DNA of 64,000 nucleotides from CBDBUR01 sp965209065 (GCA_965209065.1 OZ242373.1:1623334-1687333), one strand, 5' to 3'. Positions 44,395-53,888 are shown, counted from the stretch's first letter. Numbers and translations: made by a program. The notes: generated from the letters alone by a model not told the origin.

Positions 44395-45742
44395 TTTAAT
44401 AAGGGCGAAAGGATTTTTTGTTTCTTTTGCTTTGGGATGCTTTCTCGCTTCTTGCGCTTCGGTTAATCCTTCTGATCTTCAAAGGGCGCGTTTAAAATGT
44501 AACGAATTGCATCCGCCTATCAAGGAATCTATTAAAGAGTATTATTCTTGTGTTCAGAAAAGAGAGCCCTTTGGCGCGTGGCTTGAAAAAGGTAAGCGCG
44601 GAAAAAATGATGAAACAAAAAAACTTTCAGCGCCAAACGCCTCTACGCAATTCGAAAAAGAAATTAGTTTCATTAACCGCATGCCAGCCGAAGATGCTTC
44701 TTGGCTTTCGATGGAACTCGGGGTGCGCGCAATGGCAAAGGCAGAAATAGATTTATCTCGTTATTTATTCAACGATGCCGCTAAAAAAGTTGAAACCATT
44801 TACGGCGGTAGCAAGCAAGCAAAAAAAGCAAGAAAGGCTTTCTCGCATGAGGCAGAGAAACTTTTTATCGGTGAAAGCCATGAGCGCGCGATGGTTTTCT
44901 ACTATTTGGGCTTGCTCGATTTAATCAAGGGCGATTATCAAAACGCGCGCGCCTCTTTTCGTGCGTCTCTGATACAAGATTCCATTGCGGGGAATAAAAA
45001 ACATGAGCAAGATTTTTCAAGCGCCCTTTGGCTTCAAGGGTGGGCTTCGCGCTGCGTCGGCTCGAGGCAAGCGGACAGCTTGTTTCGCCAGTCTTATGCT
45101 ATCACCAAAACGCAGGCACCACGCGCCGGAACGAACCTGCTCGTCGTGGCTGAAATTGGACGCGGGCCATTCAAGCTCGCACAGGGACGATACGGGCAAA
45201 GACTCGCTTACGGCACAGTTGAAAAGACTCCCATTGAAACCCAATTTCAACCGACCGCCTATGACCTCTATCTTGCCGATGATTTATACTTTCAAGCCAC
45301 AACGAGAGGCAAGAGAACTTTTGATAATTATCTCGCCAATAAGGCTAAGAGCAAAAGGGCGGCTAAGAATGTTGCCAAAGGCGCTTTTATTGCCGGCGCC
45401 TATCTACTCGATGCGGCATCTCAGATGGATGATTCAAAAGCTGCCGGCGTGGTGGCGCTTGCAGGATTAGGCGCTTTAGCAGTCAGCGGCATTTCAGCAG
45501 GCATTGGTGCTGCAGTTAATCCTATGGCGGATATCCGCACGTTTAGAGGCATGCCCGAATCCATTTATGTCGGCAGTTTTAATGGCAATGGAGTGCAAAC
45601 GCTGTCCGCGCTCAAAGGGGACAGAAAACTGACAAACCTGCTTACTTATGTGAAGAAAAATCAAAACGAGTTCGCTGTGGTTTATGCCAAGCCGCGCGGC
45701 ACTTGTTCTATTCTATGGATAAAGGATATTAGTGATGGTTAG
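44381..45742 (+). CDS. COG3014-type lipoprotein with TPR-like repeats
   Basis: 453 aa from a TTG at 44381, 14 bp inside the previous gene; no ATG or GTG fits the signal peptide, and the lipobox is FLASCA. Residues about 130-250 have helical TPR-like repeats (AMVFYYLGLLDLIKGDYQNA). The C-terminal NPMADIRTFRGMPESIYVG matches COG3014 proteins, which co-occur with LpoB. The mature protein would sit on the outer membrane facing the periplasm. Confidence 0.75.
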   Translation: MFYNNLIRAKGFFVSFALGCFLASCASVNPSDLQRARLKCNELHPPIKESIKEYYSCVQKREPFGAWLEKGKRGKNDETKKLSAPNASTQFEKEISFINRMPAEDASWLSMELGVRAMAKAEIDLSRYLFNDAAKKVETIYGGSKQAKKARKAFSHEAEKLFIGESHERAMVFYYLGLLDLIKGDYQNARASFRASLIQDSIAGNKKHEQDFSSALWLQGWASRCVGSRQADSLFRQSYAITKTQAPRAGTNLLVVAEIGRGPFKLAQGRYGQRLAYGTVEKTPIETQFQPTAYDLYLADDLYFQATTRGKRTFDNYLANKAKSKRAAKNVAKGAFIAGAYLLDAASQMDDSKAAGVVALAGLGALAVSGISAGIGAAVNPMADIRTFRGMPESIYVGSFNGNGVQTLSALKGDRKLTNLLTYVKKNQNEFAVVYAKPRGTCSILWIKDISDG

Positions 45743-46349
45743 AAGAAGTTTTATTTTAGGTTTTGTTTTGTTTTTGTCTAGCTGTGCTACTGGCGGCGGT
45801 GGCGGCGGCATTTCGGTTAGAACCTTAAACCCCGAACAGGCAGGCGTTTTGCGTTGTTTAGGATTAGAGGCGCACGAAATCATTGCGCTTTCACGCGCGG
45901 CAGTGAAAGACATAGGAAAAAACTTTTTAGATAAGAACCCCGCACTCATACGCGAGGGCAGACCCTTGAGAGTTGTTGTGGATTCTGCTTTTTGGAAAAA
46001 CGATGCGCAGCAGACCATTAACTTAAATATGATAGCCGACCAGTTAAGCATAGGATTACAAAGAGTCTCGGAAGGTAAGATGGCGTTTTTAAGCCGCGAG
46101 AATTTAGAAGCCGTAGAAATGGAGCGCGCGCTAAAACGAGACGGAAAAGTAGATAGGGGTGCGCTTGGGCTTGTGGATAAAATAGCGGGGGCGGATTATC
46201 GTATGATAGGTCGCATCACAGATCACAGTGCGGGAAAGCAAAGAGGCACCACCATAAGTTTGTGGCTCATCGATTTAGAAACCGGAGCAAGAGTGTGGGC
46301 GTGGCAATTCAATGTTATCAAGGAAGGAGATGATGAGAGCTTCTGTTAA
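45735..46349 (+). CDS. LpoB-like lipoprotein, copy 1
   Basis: 204 aa. Lipobox LFLSSCATGGG at about residue 18. The rest (LRVVVDSAFWKNDAQQTINLNMIADQL, GADYRMIGRITD and ISLWLIDLETGARVWAWQF) is the C-terminal fold of LpoB, the outer-membrane activator of PBP1b-type peptidoglycan synthases. The very Gly-rich stretch after the Cys is the flexible linker. ATG at 45735, or the GTG at 45732, with AAAGGA upstream. Confidence 0.78.
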   Translation: MVRRSFILGFVLFLSSCATGGGGGGISVRTLNPEQAGVLRCLGLEAHEIIALSRAAVKDIGKNFLDKNPALIREGRPLRVVVDSAFWKNDAQQTINLNMIADQLSIGLQRVSEGKMAFLSRENLEAVEMERALKRDGKVDRGALGLVDKIAGADYRMIGRITDHSAGKQRGTTISLWLIDLETGARVWAWQFNVIKEGDDESFC

Positions 46350-46926
46350 AATTCTTTTGCCTTTTTTATTTCTATCCTCTTGCGTGGCTACCGCAGGGAG
46401 TGTGTCGCAACAAACGAGCATCGGCGTTGGTGAGACAGGCTTTATGCTTCTATCCAAGAAAGTGATAGAGGATATGCAAATATTTTTTTCTAAGCAGATT
46501 GTTTTTTCGGCACGCGAAGATTGTGCGGTGCGCGTTATGTTAGATTCGCAGAAGCTAGATAACGAAAGCACCGAGCGCATTGATTTCAACTTGCTTCAAC
46601 AAGCCTTTGTCGAGCGGCTTGAGGACAAAAAGGCAAAGGAAAAATTAAGTTTGGTTGCGCGCAAATTGTCTTTCATTGATAGGGATAGGAATTTTTTGGC
46701 GGGCAGAGAAGGCTTGCCCTTTTGTAAAAAAAGCAATAGAGTAGGTGCAGATTATTTACTTGCCGGTAGAATTATATCTGATGATAAAATAAATGCAGAC
46801 GATATTAGGCAACGACAAACGCTGATAAGTTTCTGGCTGCTGGATTTAGAAACCGGAGCGAAAGCGTGGGCATCTCAACCTTATATTTTCAAGAGCTATG
46901 GACAGAATGATGTTATTTACCGCTAG
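46333..46926 (+). CDS. LpoB-like lipoprotein, copy 2
   Basis: About 197 aa. Signal peptide MRASVKILLPFLFLSSC. It shares with copy 1 the pattern RVMLDSQKLDNESTERIDF, GADYLLAGRIISDDK and ISFWLLDLETGAKAWA, so the two are tandem paralogues. AGGAAGGAG at 46321-46329 makes the second ATG (46333) the likely start. It overlaps copy 1 by 17 bp and the next gene by 29 bp. Confidence 0.78.
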   Translation: MRASVKILLPFLFLSSCVATAGSVSQQTSIGVGETGFMLLSKKVIEDMQIFFSKQIVFSAREDCAVRVMLDSQKLDNESTERIDFNLLQQAFVERLEDKKAKEKLSLVARKLSFIDRDRNFLAGREGLPFCKKSNRVGADYLLAGRIISDDKINADDIRQRQTLISFWLLDLETGAKAWASQPYIFKSYGQNDVIYR

Positions 46927-47734
46927 ATGTTTTGTATGGGGTATCGCGCTGCTCGCACTAAGTTCGTGTGCCAGCATGGGTGATAGGTGCGCGAACACCT
47001 CGCCACCGAACTGGCTAAATAAAACCGCCTTTGAGCTTAATCTGCCAAGCACTTATTATTATGGCAAGGGGCAAGGCAAGACCCGCGCGGCTGCGCTCGC
47101 CGACGCGCAAGGGGAAATCGCTCTTCAGGTTTCGGCTAATATTTTTTCGCGCTCGGTCGTGCAGCAAACCAACGAGCGCGTGCGCGCTGAGGCGGTGAGC
47201 AAAGCCATCAGCGATGTTCAAGGCTCAGGCGTGGAGCCAATGTTTGAATGGCAAGCGCCTGATTGCTCTGTTTATGCTTTGTCGCGCGTTTCTAAAAAGG
47301 TTGCGGCAAGCTGGAAAACAGCGGCACAATCTTATTTAGTGCAGCGCCCGGGGTTGGGCTTCGTGCGCCGCGCGGCAGAAGAAACGAACGCCATCAGTTA
47401 TGTAGAATTAAACAGCCCGCCCCTTTTAATTCAATGGCAAAATTCGCAGGGGGGTGCTTCAACCGGCAAGCAAGCACTGATAGAAAGTCAGGTTAGAAAA
47501 ACTCTGCGCCAAAGCGGTATAAATATCGTTGGGGTTTCGGCGCGCGCGAAAGTTTTTATGAGCTTAACGTTAGAGGGCGAGGTGCTGGCTGCTACTTTGA
47601 GCAATCGGCAAGGTCGTGTGCTGGCTAAGTCGGCGCATTCTTTAGCGGAAAGTGTAAAGCGCGGCGGAACAAAACTCACCAAAGAAATTTTAGATGAATG
47701 GCTTGGAGATAGAACGCGCCAAAATTATCGTTAA
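46898..47734 (+). CDS. LPP20-family lipoprotein
   Basis: 278 aa. Lipobox LLALSSCAS. The N-terminal half YYYGKGQGKTRAAALADAQG and EIALQVSANIFSRSVVQQ is characteristic of LPP20/FlgP domains. The C-terminal half (LTLEGEVLAATLSNRQGRVL) has a second beta-rich region. It ends the operon; the DUF547 gene faces it 18 bp away. Confidence 0.75.
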   Translation: MDRMMLFTARCFVWGIALLALSSCASMGDRCANTSPPNWLNKTAFELNLPSTYYYGKGQGKTRAAALADAQGEIALQVSANIFSRSVVQQTNERVRAEAVSKAISDVQGSGVEPMFEWQAPDCSVYALSRVSKKVAASWKTAAQSYLVQRPGLGFVRRAAEETNAISYVELNSPPLLIQWQNSQGGASTGKQALIESQVRKTLRQSGINIVGVSARAKVFMSLTLEGEVLAATLSNRQGRVLAKSAHSLAESVKRGGTKLTKEILDEWLGDRTRQNYR

Positions 47735-47752
47735 TTGGGTATTGTGCTTGCT

Positions 47753-48514
47753 TCAAGGCGAAGAATTGAGATTCCAATTATAATCAAAATATCCTTCAAT
47801 TTTGGCTTTTTTGTTTAGGGCGGGGATATAAGAACGTATAAATTGAATAAGTTTTTTCTCGCCGCCAAAATCTTTTTCAAACCAGTCAAAAATTTTAGAT
47901 AGTTGAATTTCCGATGAAGTTATTGTCAGCCCTTTGGTAGTGTTGAGTAGAAAGGCTTGCGTTTGCGCTTTTAGTTGTTGCTCTAGCTTCGTGGCGCGGT
48001 AAGGGCGGTTGAGTAAATCGGGGCAAGACAGGGAGGCGCAATTAATCGCAAAATGAATTCTCGACTCACCTAGGGGGCGCAAAATATCATGCTCTATTTG
48101 ATGAAGCGTGTAATCGACACCATTGATTTGCCAGTGATGCACTTTCCAAACACTACGAAAGAGCTCGCCTTGATTGCGAATGCTTTCGCGCTCTTTTGTT
48201 TTGATGATGAGGTCAAGGGTCAGCAGGTTATAGGCGTTTATCCAAAAAGCCAATTTTTCTTTTCCGGTTAGCTTTTGAGGATTCACCTGTTGAAGTGCGC
48301 GCAGAGCTTTGGGGTGATTTTTATCTTTCGCCCAGCGGTCATAATCGATGAGGGAAGTTTTTATTCCTTCTTTCTCTCCCGCCACGACATATTTTGCGAG
48401 CAACCTAGCATAAGCGGGGTGATAGGTCTCGCTAGAATGAGCGGGTGTGCTTGTGCTAAAAATAGAGAAAATCATAAAGGCGAAAATAAAAAGTTTTTTG
48501 TTAATGGAATACAT
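47753..48514 (-). CDS. DUF547 domain protein, secreted
   Basis: 253 aa with a signal peptide (MYSINKKLFIFAFMIFSIFS, cleavage near AHS). The DUF547 core is LTGKEKLAFWINAYNLLTLD, VDYTLHQIEHDILRP, RIHFAINCASLSCPDL and FDWFEKDFGG. The Cys-Pro and His positions suggest a papain-like or transglutaminase-like fold, but activity is unproven. Confidence 0.88.
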   Translation of the reverse strand: MYSINKKLFIFAFMIFSIFSTSTPAHSSETYHPAYARLLAKYVVAGEKEGIKTSLIDYDRWAKDKNHPKALRALQQVNPQKLTGKEKLAFWINAYNLLTLDLIIKTKERESIRNQGELFRSVWKVHHWQINGVDYTLHQIEHDILRPLGESRIHFAINCASLSCPDLLNRPYRATKLEQQLKAQTQAFLLNTTKGLTITSSEIQLSKIFDWFEKDFGGEKKLIQFIRSYIPALNKKAKIEGYFDYNWNLNSSP

Positions 48515-48649
48515 AGGGAACTATAGCAACTACAGCATCACAAGTAAATAGGGCAAATTATAATAATAGTAGATATATCTACCCATAACTAATATTATAA
48601 TTTCGCGCAGGTATAATGAAATGCAGACAAACAACAAGGGGGGCTATTT

Positions 48650-49153
48650 ATGAACAAGAGGATTGATAAAGAAATCACGAAAGAAAATCTCTGTGATTTA
48701 TACAAGTTAGTTATATGTAGGCTAAAAGCACAAAGGGAACATCATACCCCTGAACAGCGTGAGGGATATGATATTAGAAAACCTTTTGCTGTTGCTTTGT
48801 GTCAGGGCGCAGCAATGCATTATCTTGGCAAGCCTAATATTAAGGGTGGAAAGAAATATAAAGGCGTAAAGGATTTTGATATATGGTGCTTTTATAAGAA
48901 AAATGATATTAGATTTCGGTTTAGTAGATCTAGATTAATAGATGAATATTGCAGCAAAGAATTCGGGGAAAGAAAAGTAGATATTCTTATGAGAGCGATT
49001 GATTATACTTCTAATCCTATACACTCTATTCAAAATTGGCTTAAAACAAGTGGCAATCAATCTCCCAGATACCTTTCACAAAAAGCAGTAATTTTAATTT
49101 GCCCCGAGATAAAACCTATTTGGTGTGAGGGTAAAGTTTATGGGCGGTTTTAG
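48650..49153 (+). CDS. Putative nucleotidyltransferase-fold protein
   Basis: 167 aa, AT-rich, no signal peptide. Residues 49-58 (ALCQGAAMHY) followed by KGVKDFDIWCFY (D75, D77) and KVDILMRAI (D111) reproduce the hG[GS] - DhD - hD pattern of Pol-beta-type nucleotidyltransferases. I recall similar stand-alone bacterial proteins, but no substrate. An AAGGGGGG ribosome-binding site is present, with a TATAAT at 48612-48617. Its 3' end overlaps the nuclease-like gene by 38 bp, on the opposite strand. Confidence 0.55.
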   Translation: MNKRIDKEITKENLCDLYKLVICRLKAQREHHTPEQREGYDIRKPFAVALCQGAAMHYLGKPNIKGGKKYKGVKDFDIWCFYKKNDIRFRFSRSRLIDEYCSKEFGERKVDILMRAIDYTSNPIHSIQNWLKTSGNQSPRYLSQKAVILICPEIKPIWCEGKVYGRF

Positions 49154-49595
49154 TTTCCTCGCAGTATTCCCAAACTTCAACGCGTAGTGGTATTAGATGA
49201 GAACGCGTTTTAATGTAATATTTTGCCAATGTAATACCTTTCTTTTTTGAATAATCTTTTAAGCAAAAAAATATTTTTCTGTAGTCATTTGGGGCAAGAT
49301 GAAAATAATACATGGCTTCATTCCAAATAGTTATTTTAGAACTTGGGATGTCACCTTTACCCCTCCATGTGTGAGATTTACATTCAATAATAATTTTGTT
49401 TTTACAAGCGCCAAAATCAAATTTATGAGGTTTCTTTTTGTTTCCAACGCCAATTTGCAGTTCATAATTATTTATGAGCTTGATATTTTCTTGATTCTCA
49501 AAAAATTTTTTAATTGTTTGTTCAAAAGCCTTCCCAACATGAGCATTGCTGACAGCATCTTTCCGCTGAAAGTTGTCTGGATATTGGTATGCCAT
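49116..49595 (-). CDS. PD-(D/E)XK nuclease-like protein
   Basis: 159 aa from the ATG at 49595, which has AGGAAGAG just upstream; a longer frame from 49697 has no support. The catalytic core is visible: E25 in a helix, FDFG (D60) and IIIECKSH (E71, K73), the D-x(10)-ExK pattern of restriction-type nucleases. It is basic and AT-rich. Convergent with the nucleotidyltransferase-like gene with overlapping ends. Candidate defence or DNA-repair nuclease; partner unknown. Confidence 0.65.
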   Translation of the reverse strand: MAYQYPDNFQRKDAVSNAHVGKAFEQTIKKFFENQENIKLINNYELQIGVGNKKKPHKFDFGACKNKIIIECKSHTWRGKGDIPSSKITIWNEAMYYFHLAPNDYRKIFFCLKDYSKKKGITLAKYYIKTRSHLIPLRVEVWEYCEETKTAHKLYPHTK

Positions 49596-49739
49596 TATGT
49601 CTCTTCCTGTTGTTGAGCCATTTTGTGTAAGTTGATTGTAGCTTCTAGATGGCGGCTTAAAGGGCAGCCAGCCGATGGCAAGTAAAACTTTTGGCAAAAG
49701 GCTATATTTTCAATATACTATATGGCAGGAGGTAGGTTT

Positions 49740-50531
49740 ATGGAAAATCTTATGCGACTACGTCAGATTTGCTTGATTGCGTCTGAGTTAGAGCCAACAT
49801 TAGAGAAGCTCAGCGGTCTTTTGGGCGCGGCGGTTTGCTTTCGCGACCCGGAAGTCGCGCATTTTGGGTTGAAAAATGCCCTATTCGAATTTGGTGGCGA
49901 TTTTTTGGAAGTTGTTAGCCCCTTTCGTTCTGAAAGTGCGGGCGCGCGTTTTCTACAGCGACAAGGAGACGGCGGCTATATGATTTTGCTGCAATGCGCC
50001 GATGGGCAAGCGGTGCGCGAAGCGATTACAGGACAAGGGGTGCGCTCGGTGTGGGCGGTCAATGGCGCGCGCGGCTACGAGGACGTTATCGCAACGCACT
50101 TTCATCCACGAGATGTTGGCGGCGCGATTTTATCTATTGATAGTATGGGAGAGGAGGACTGGCGCCGGGCTCGGTCGCGCTGGGTTTGGGGCGGCGATGA
50201 CTGGCAAGACAAGCCTGCTCCTGAAAATGGTTTGGGCGCTTTTGCCGCAGTAGAGATGAGCGCGCATGACCCCGCCGAGCTTGCGGCGCGCTGGTCGCGT
50301 TTGCTTGACCTGCCTTCAACAAGAGCGGCTGATGGGGCGATTGAAATTTCGCTTGCGGGAGCGGCGATGCGTTTTGTGTCTTCGCAAGGGAGTCGCCCCG
50401 ATGGTCCGAGTGCTATCAAGTTTCATTCTAGCGATGAAGCGCGCGCGGCTTTTTATCAGCGCGCCGAAGCTCAAGGGTTGCCGATTGTAGAAAACAGAGT
50501 TCATCTTGCCGGCATAGACTTCCAAGCGTGA
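49740..50531 (+). CDS. VOC/glyoxalase-like protein
   Basis: 263 aa. The two halves, RLRQICLIASELEPTLEKLS and AFAAVEMSAHDPAELAARWS, are the paired beta-alpha-beta-beta-beta modules of the vicinal oxygen chelate fold. No clear metal triad can be assigned. The ATG at 49740 follows a perfect AGGAGG. Codon use and GC match the core, unlike both flanking genes. Confidence 0.82.
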   Translation: MENLMRLRQICLIASELEPTLEKLSGLLGAAVCFRDPEVAHFGLKNALFEFGGDFLEVVSPFRSESAGARFLQRQGDGGYMILLQCADGQAVREAITGQGVRSVWAVNGARGYEDVIATHFHPRDVGGAILSIDSMGEEDWRRARSRWVWGGDDWQDKPAPENGLGAFAAVEMSAHDPAELAARWSRLLDLPSTRAADGAIEISLAGAAMRFVSSQGSRPDGPSAIKFHSSDEARAAFYQRAEAQGLPIVENRVHLAGIDFQA

Positions 50532-50544
50532 ATTAGGGTTAGGT

Positions 50545-52743
50545 TTATGATAAATTTTTTATATCATTGTATAACTTTATTAGATGTTCGTGCGACATAT
50601 CTAGGATAGGTTCATACATAAAAGAATTTATATGTATGTTTTCAGGAGTCATCAAGTCTACCTGATTAAGCAACTTTACGGCTTCAGTTGAATCGTAGCC
50701 GAACTTCTCTTTGTATTTTGTTATTAGCCTATTGGTTTGGTAATCATTAATATCTTTCAAAACATTTTCTCCGAGCTTATTTATTATAAATTGCTCTGCT
50801 TTGAGTCTAATAGCAATAGACAAAACAATTTTGTCTTCTAATGAGTGTGGTGAAGAGTTTTCTTCAGAAATTTTTTCTGCTTCTTCATATATTGAATCTA
50901 TTACAGGCTTATCGCATAACTCACTACTTATTTTTTCGAGTTTTAACACCTCTTCAATTATGTTTTTTAAACTATCTATTGTTGTTGCATTGCCTTCTTT
51001 TATATGTAAAAGGGAGGTTAATTTTTCTTTCTTGTCTTTGAGGTTGCAATAGTCAGCTAAATTTCTAACAAAGGGTATAGATGCTATGAGTATTTTTCTT
51101 TCGTGGAGGCGATTTTTCCAATCGTTAAAAGGGTTTTCCCCATATTTTTCTTTTTCTAGCTTTAGCTTTCCATTTTTTTTGTATGTATGTAGCCTAAAGT
51201 CTTTTTTAAGTTTGAATCTGCTACTTACAGTTCTGTAGAAATCAAAATTATGTGTTAAAATAATTTGGTAGAAATAATCTACTTTTGTTATATCTTTTAA
51301 ATATTCAATAATAGCATATTTATTTTTATAATCGAATGAATCAGCGATGTCGTCTATAACAAATAAAGTTTCCTGCTCTTGTCTTCTACGGGCTTCAATT
51401 TCAAATATTATATTTAAGATATAAAGGGCTCTCTTTTCTCCAGCGCTAAGAACTTCATTTGCTAATTTTGTTCTTGTTACCTCCCTATGATTTTTTGATT
51501 GGTTATCTTTAAAAAGAAATTGAATTTCAGGAGTTGAGATATTTAATTTAGTGTCTTCTAGATTACCTATTTTGATGCTAAAGGGAACATCAAAGCGCTC
51601 GTTAAAAATTTTGATAACGCCTTCCCATGCTGTTTCTTGATTTTTAGCTGTTTCTCGAATTTTGTCCATCTCAGATTTGCATTTTTCATATTCATCCATT
51701 AAGGAGTCGAGTTTATCTTTTTCTTTTGCGAGATAGGCAACCCATATTTTACGCTTTAGGCTATCTGGCTCGCGTAGAAATTCATTTATAATATGAGGAA
51801 ATTTAGTTATATGATCTGTAAAATTTCTAAGGTCTTGATTTTTATTTAATCTCCTTTCGAGCGCGGCAACATCGCATTTTTCCCTTAACTCAATGAAAAA
51901 CTGATCTTTTTGCTCTTTTATGTAGCTGTTAAGGTCTTCGTCCTTTTCTATTTTTGTGTCATCACTTGTTAGGATTTTGTTTTTGGCTTCGAACCAATTG
52001 TGTTTTTTAAGATTTTTTTTAATTTCTTCTGCATTGTAGGGGTTAAAATTTGTTTGGAAAAATTTTGATTTTTCGATTAATTCTTCATATGCTTTTGCAT
52101 AATCATCTAAATATTTTTTCATTTCTTCATCATTTTGGATTGCGTCTATTGCCTTAGGGTTAAAGATTTCGCTGTATTTTATTGTTGCAAGAGATTCGCT
52201 TTCACCCCCTCTTTCTATTTCTAGTTTGATGTTCTCTAAATTTTTATACAGATGATTTGTATTTTTAAGATCTTGCGATAAAGTGTTTTTAACGTCTTCT
52301 GTTTTTATTTTAGAGCATTTACTTAAGGCTGTAAAAAGTTCTCCTTCTTTTAATTGGAGGGCATTACGAGTTTTTCTATACTGGGCTTCTAATTTTGGCT
52401 TTACTAATAGGGTAGATATTTTATCGGAGGTATATTTGCCGTCATAGGATTTTATTACAAATATTTTATTAGCCTCTAGAGAGATTTTTTCACCCTGTCT
52501 TTCTCGAGAGATTTCTTTTTTACTCCGTCTTTCTGGGAAAATGCGATCTTCAACTTCTTCACCTTCACTATGCATTTGGAATGTGTCTGCAAAAGAGGTT
52601 TTCATTTCACCATTTCGAGCATAGATTATAAATGTTCTTCTTATATCTTCTGGTTTGCTTTTGCTGCTTTGTTGAGTAAAATTGAAGCAATGCTCTAGCG
52701 AATCAATTCCATAGCAATTTTCCATTTTGACGTTTAATTTCAT
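50545..52743 (-). CDS. AAA/SMC-like ATPase with atypical P-loop (putative defence gene)
   Basis: 732 aa, strongly AT-rich. P-loop YARNGEMKTSFADTF (41-55) with Met where Gly is expected before the Lys. Long charged helical middle region (about 115-400). Signature VLSAGEKRALYIL (431-443), Walker B TLFVIDDIADSFD (459-471), H-loop ILTHNFDF (H498), so this is an ABC/SMC-type head split by a coiled coil. A 230-aa tail ends in MTPENIHINSFMYEPILDMS, which I recall from other anti-phage-like ATPases. No nuclease motif was found. It faces the VOC gene; no partner overlaps. Confidence 0.75.
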   Translation of the reverse strand: MKLNVKMENCYGIDSLEHCFNFTQQSSKSKPEDIRRTFIIYARNGEMKTSFADTFQMHSEGEEVEDRIFPERRSKKEISRERQGEKISLEANKIFVIKSYDGKYTSDKISTLLVKPKLEAQYRKTRNALQLKEGELFTALSKCSKIKTEDVKNTLSQDLKNTNHLYKNLENIKLEIERGGESESLATIKYSEIFNPKAIDAIQNDEEMKKYLDDYAKAYEELIEKSKFFQTNFNPYNAEEIKKNLKKHNWFEAKNKILTSDDTKIEKDEDLNSYIKEQKDQFFIELREKCDVAALERRLNKNQDLRNFTDHITKFPHIINEFLREPDSLKRKIWVAYLAKEKDKLDSLMDEYEKCKSEMDKIRETAKNQETAWEGVIKIFNERFDVPFSIKIGNLEDTKLNISTPEIQFLFKDNQSKNHREVTRTKLANEVLSAGEKRALYILNIIFEIEARRRQEQETLFVIDDIADSFDYKNKYAIIEYLKDITKVDYFYQIILTHNFDFYRTVSSRFKLKKDFRLHTYKKNGKLKLEKEKYGENPFNDWKNRLHERKILIASIPFVRNLADYCNLKDKKEKLTSLLHIKEGNATTIDSLKNIIEEVLKLEKISSELCDKPVIDSIYEEAEKISEENSSPHSLEDKIVLSIAIRLKAEQFIINKLGENVLKDINDYQTNRLITKYKEKFGYDSTEAVKLLNQVDLMTPENIHINSFMYEPILDMSHEHLIKLYNDIKNLS

Positions 52744-52920
52744 TTTTATTCCTATTACCTAATTGATAAGTGTGTGAGTATTCTAAATGGGGGCTGTTCG
52801 CTAATTTTTCAAGTACTTTTAAGGTTTTCCTGTGGATAAGTATAAAGTAAAACGCCTCTATTCGCCGTGAGAACTACCCTTTAGGCATTTTTCCTTGAGC
52901 CGTGATATATTTATCATTAT

Positions 52921-52948
52921 GAATGAATAGGGAAAATCATTCTATAAT
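52921..52948 (+). promoter_or_regulatory. Promoter/operator of the crotonase gene
   Basis: The inverted repeat GAATGA-N10-TCATTC (52921-52942) is followed at once by TATAAT (52943-52948), about 30 bp upstream of the ATG. The repeat covers the spacer and would be a good operator site. Confidence 0.4.
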
Positions 52949-52979
52949 GGGGTAGCTAACCGCAAGAGTTATTAAAATT

Positions 52980-53777
52980 ATGGCAAAAGAATTCAGCAAA
53001 ATGCTCAAAGTTACGCGCAAAGGCGCGGTGGCGACAGTTCGTCTTCAACGCGAGGACGGCAGAAATGCTCTGTCAGCGGAAATAATGCAAGGCTTGACGA
53101 CCATTGCTCATAAACTTAAATCCGATACAAAAATTCATGCGGTTATTCTCTCGGGCGACCCCGTGTTTAGCGCGGGCGCCGACCTTAAGGATAGGGCGCT
53201 GACCACACATAAGCTCAGCCAAATCGAACGGCGGCAAGCGCTCTTGCTGGGTCCGGATATGTGCGCGGCTTGGGCGGCGTTGGAGCAAGTGACCATCGCG
53301 GCAATCGAAGGATTTTGTATCGGCGGCGGCGTGGCGCTGAGCGTGGCGTGCGATTGGCGCGTGATGTCGTCCAATGCCTATATGCGCTTGCCTGAAATAC
53401 CGCTTGGTATGAATATGAGTTGGCAATCGAACCCGCGCATCACGGCTCTTATTGGTCCGTCGCGCGCGAAGCAGCTGGTTATTCTGGGAGAATCCGTTTT
53501 CGGCGAAGAGGCAGAGAGATGGGGCTTGATTGATAAATGTGTTGCGCCCGGCACGGCGATGGCAGAAGCGCGGTCGCTTGCGGCAAAAGTTGTTGCCTTG
53601 CCGCCGGTGGCTGTGCGTGTTTCCAAGCAGGCGATAAATGCGAGCGCGCATGCGTTAGATTATGCGACCTCTTTTATGGACCGCGAGCAATATGCTTTGT
53701 TGTCGGGTTCATCTGACAATAAAGAAGCTGTGGTTGCTTTTTTAGAGAAGCGTCCGCCAAAATTCACAGGCAATTAG
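52980..53777 (+). CDS. Enoyl-CoA hydratase/isomerase family protein
   Basis: 265 aa crotonase. VILSGDPVFSAGADLKD and IEGFCIGGGVALSVACDWRV form the oxyanion hole and CoA-binding loop; RLPEIPLGM follows. Glu residues typical for hydratase are not certain in this variant, so the exact reaction is open. No operon partner. Confidence 0.9.
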   Translation: MAKEFSKMLKVTRKGAVATVRLQREDGRNALSAEIMQGLTTIAHKLKSDTKIHAVILSGDPVFSAGADLKDRALTTHKLSQIERRQALLLGPDMCAAWAALEQVTIAAIEGFCIGGGVALSVACDWRVMSSNAYMRLPEIPLGMNMSWQSNPRITALIGPSRAKQLVILGESVFGEEAERWGLIDKCVAPGTAMAEARSLAAKVVALPPVAVRVSKQAINASAHALDYATSFMDREQYALLSGSSDNKEAVVAFLEKRPPKFTGN

Positions 53778-53888
53778 TTAGTTTGAAGATGATGCTTTGG
53801 AGCCAGCTCTCCCGCCGCACCCGCATTACGACAACAGATTAGATTGATTTTACTTCCTTAAAAAAAATAATTATAATAGGGGATAATT

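Noticed and set aside
49596..49697. N-terminal extension of the nuclease-like gene to 49697
   Set aside because: The ATG at 49595 has a good AGGAAGAG site; the extra 34 residues have no support.
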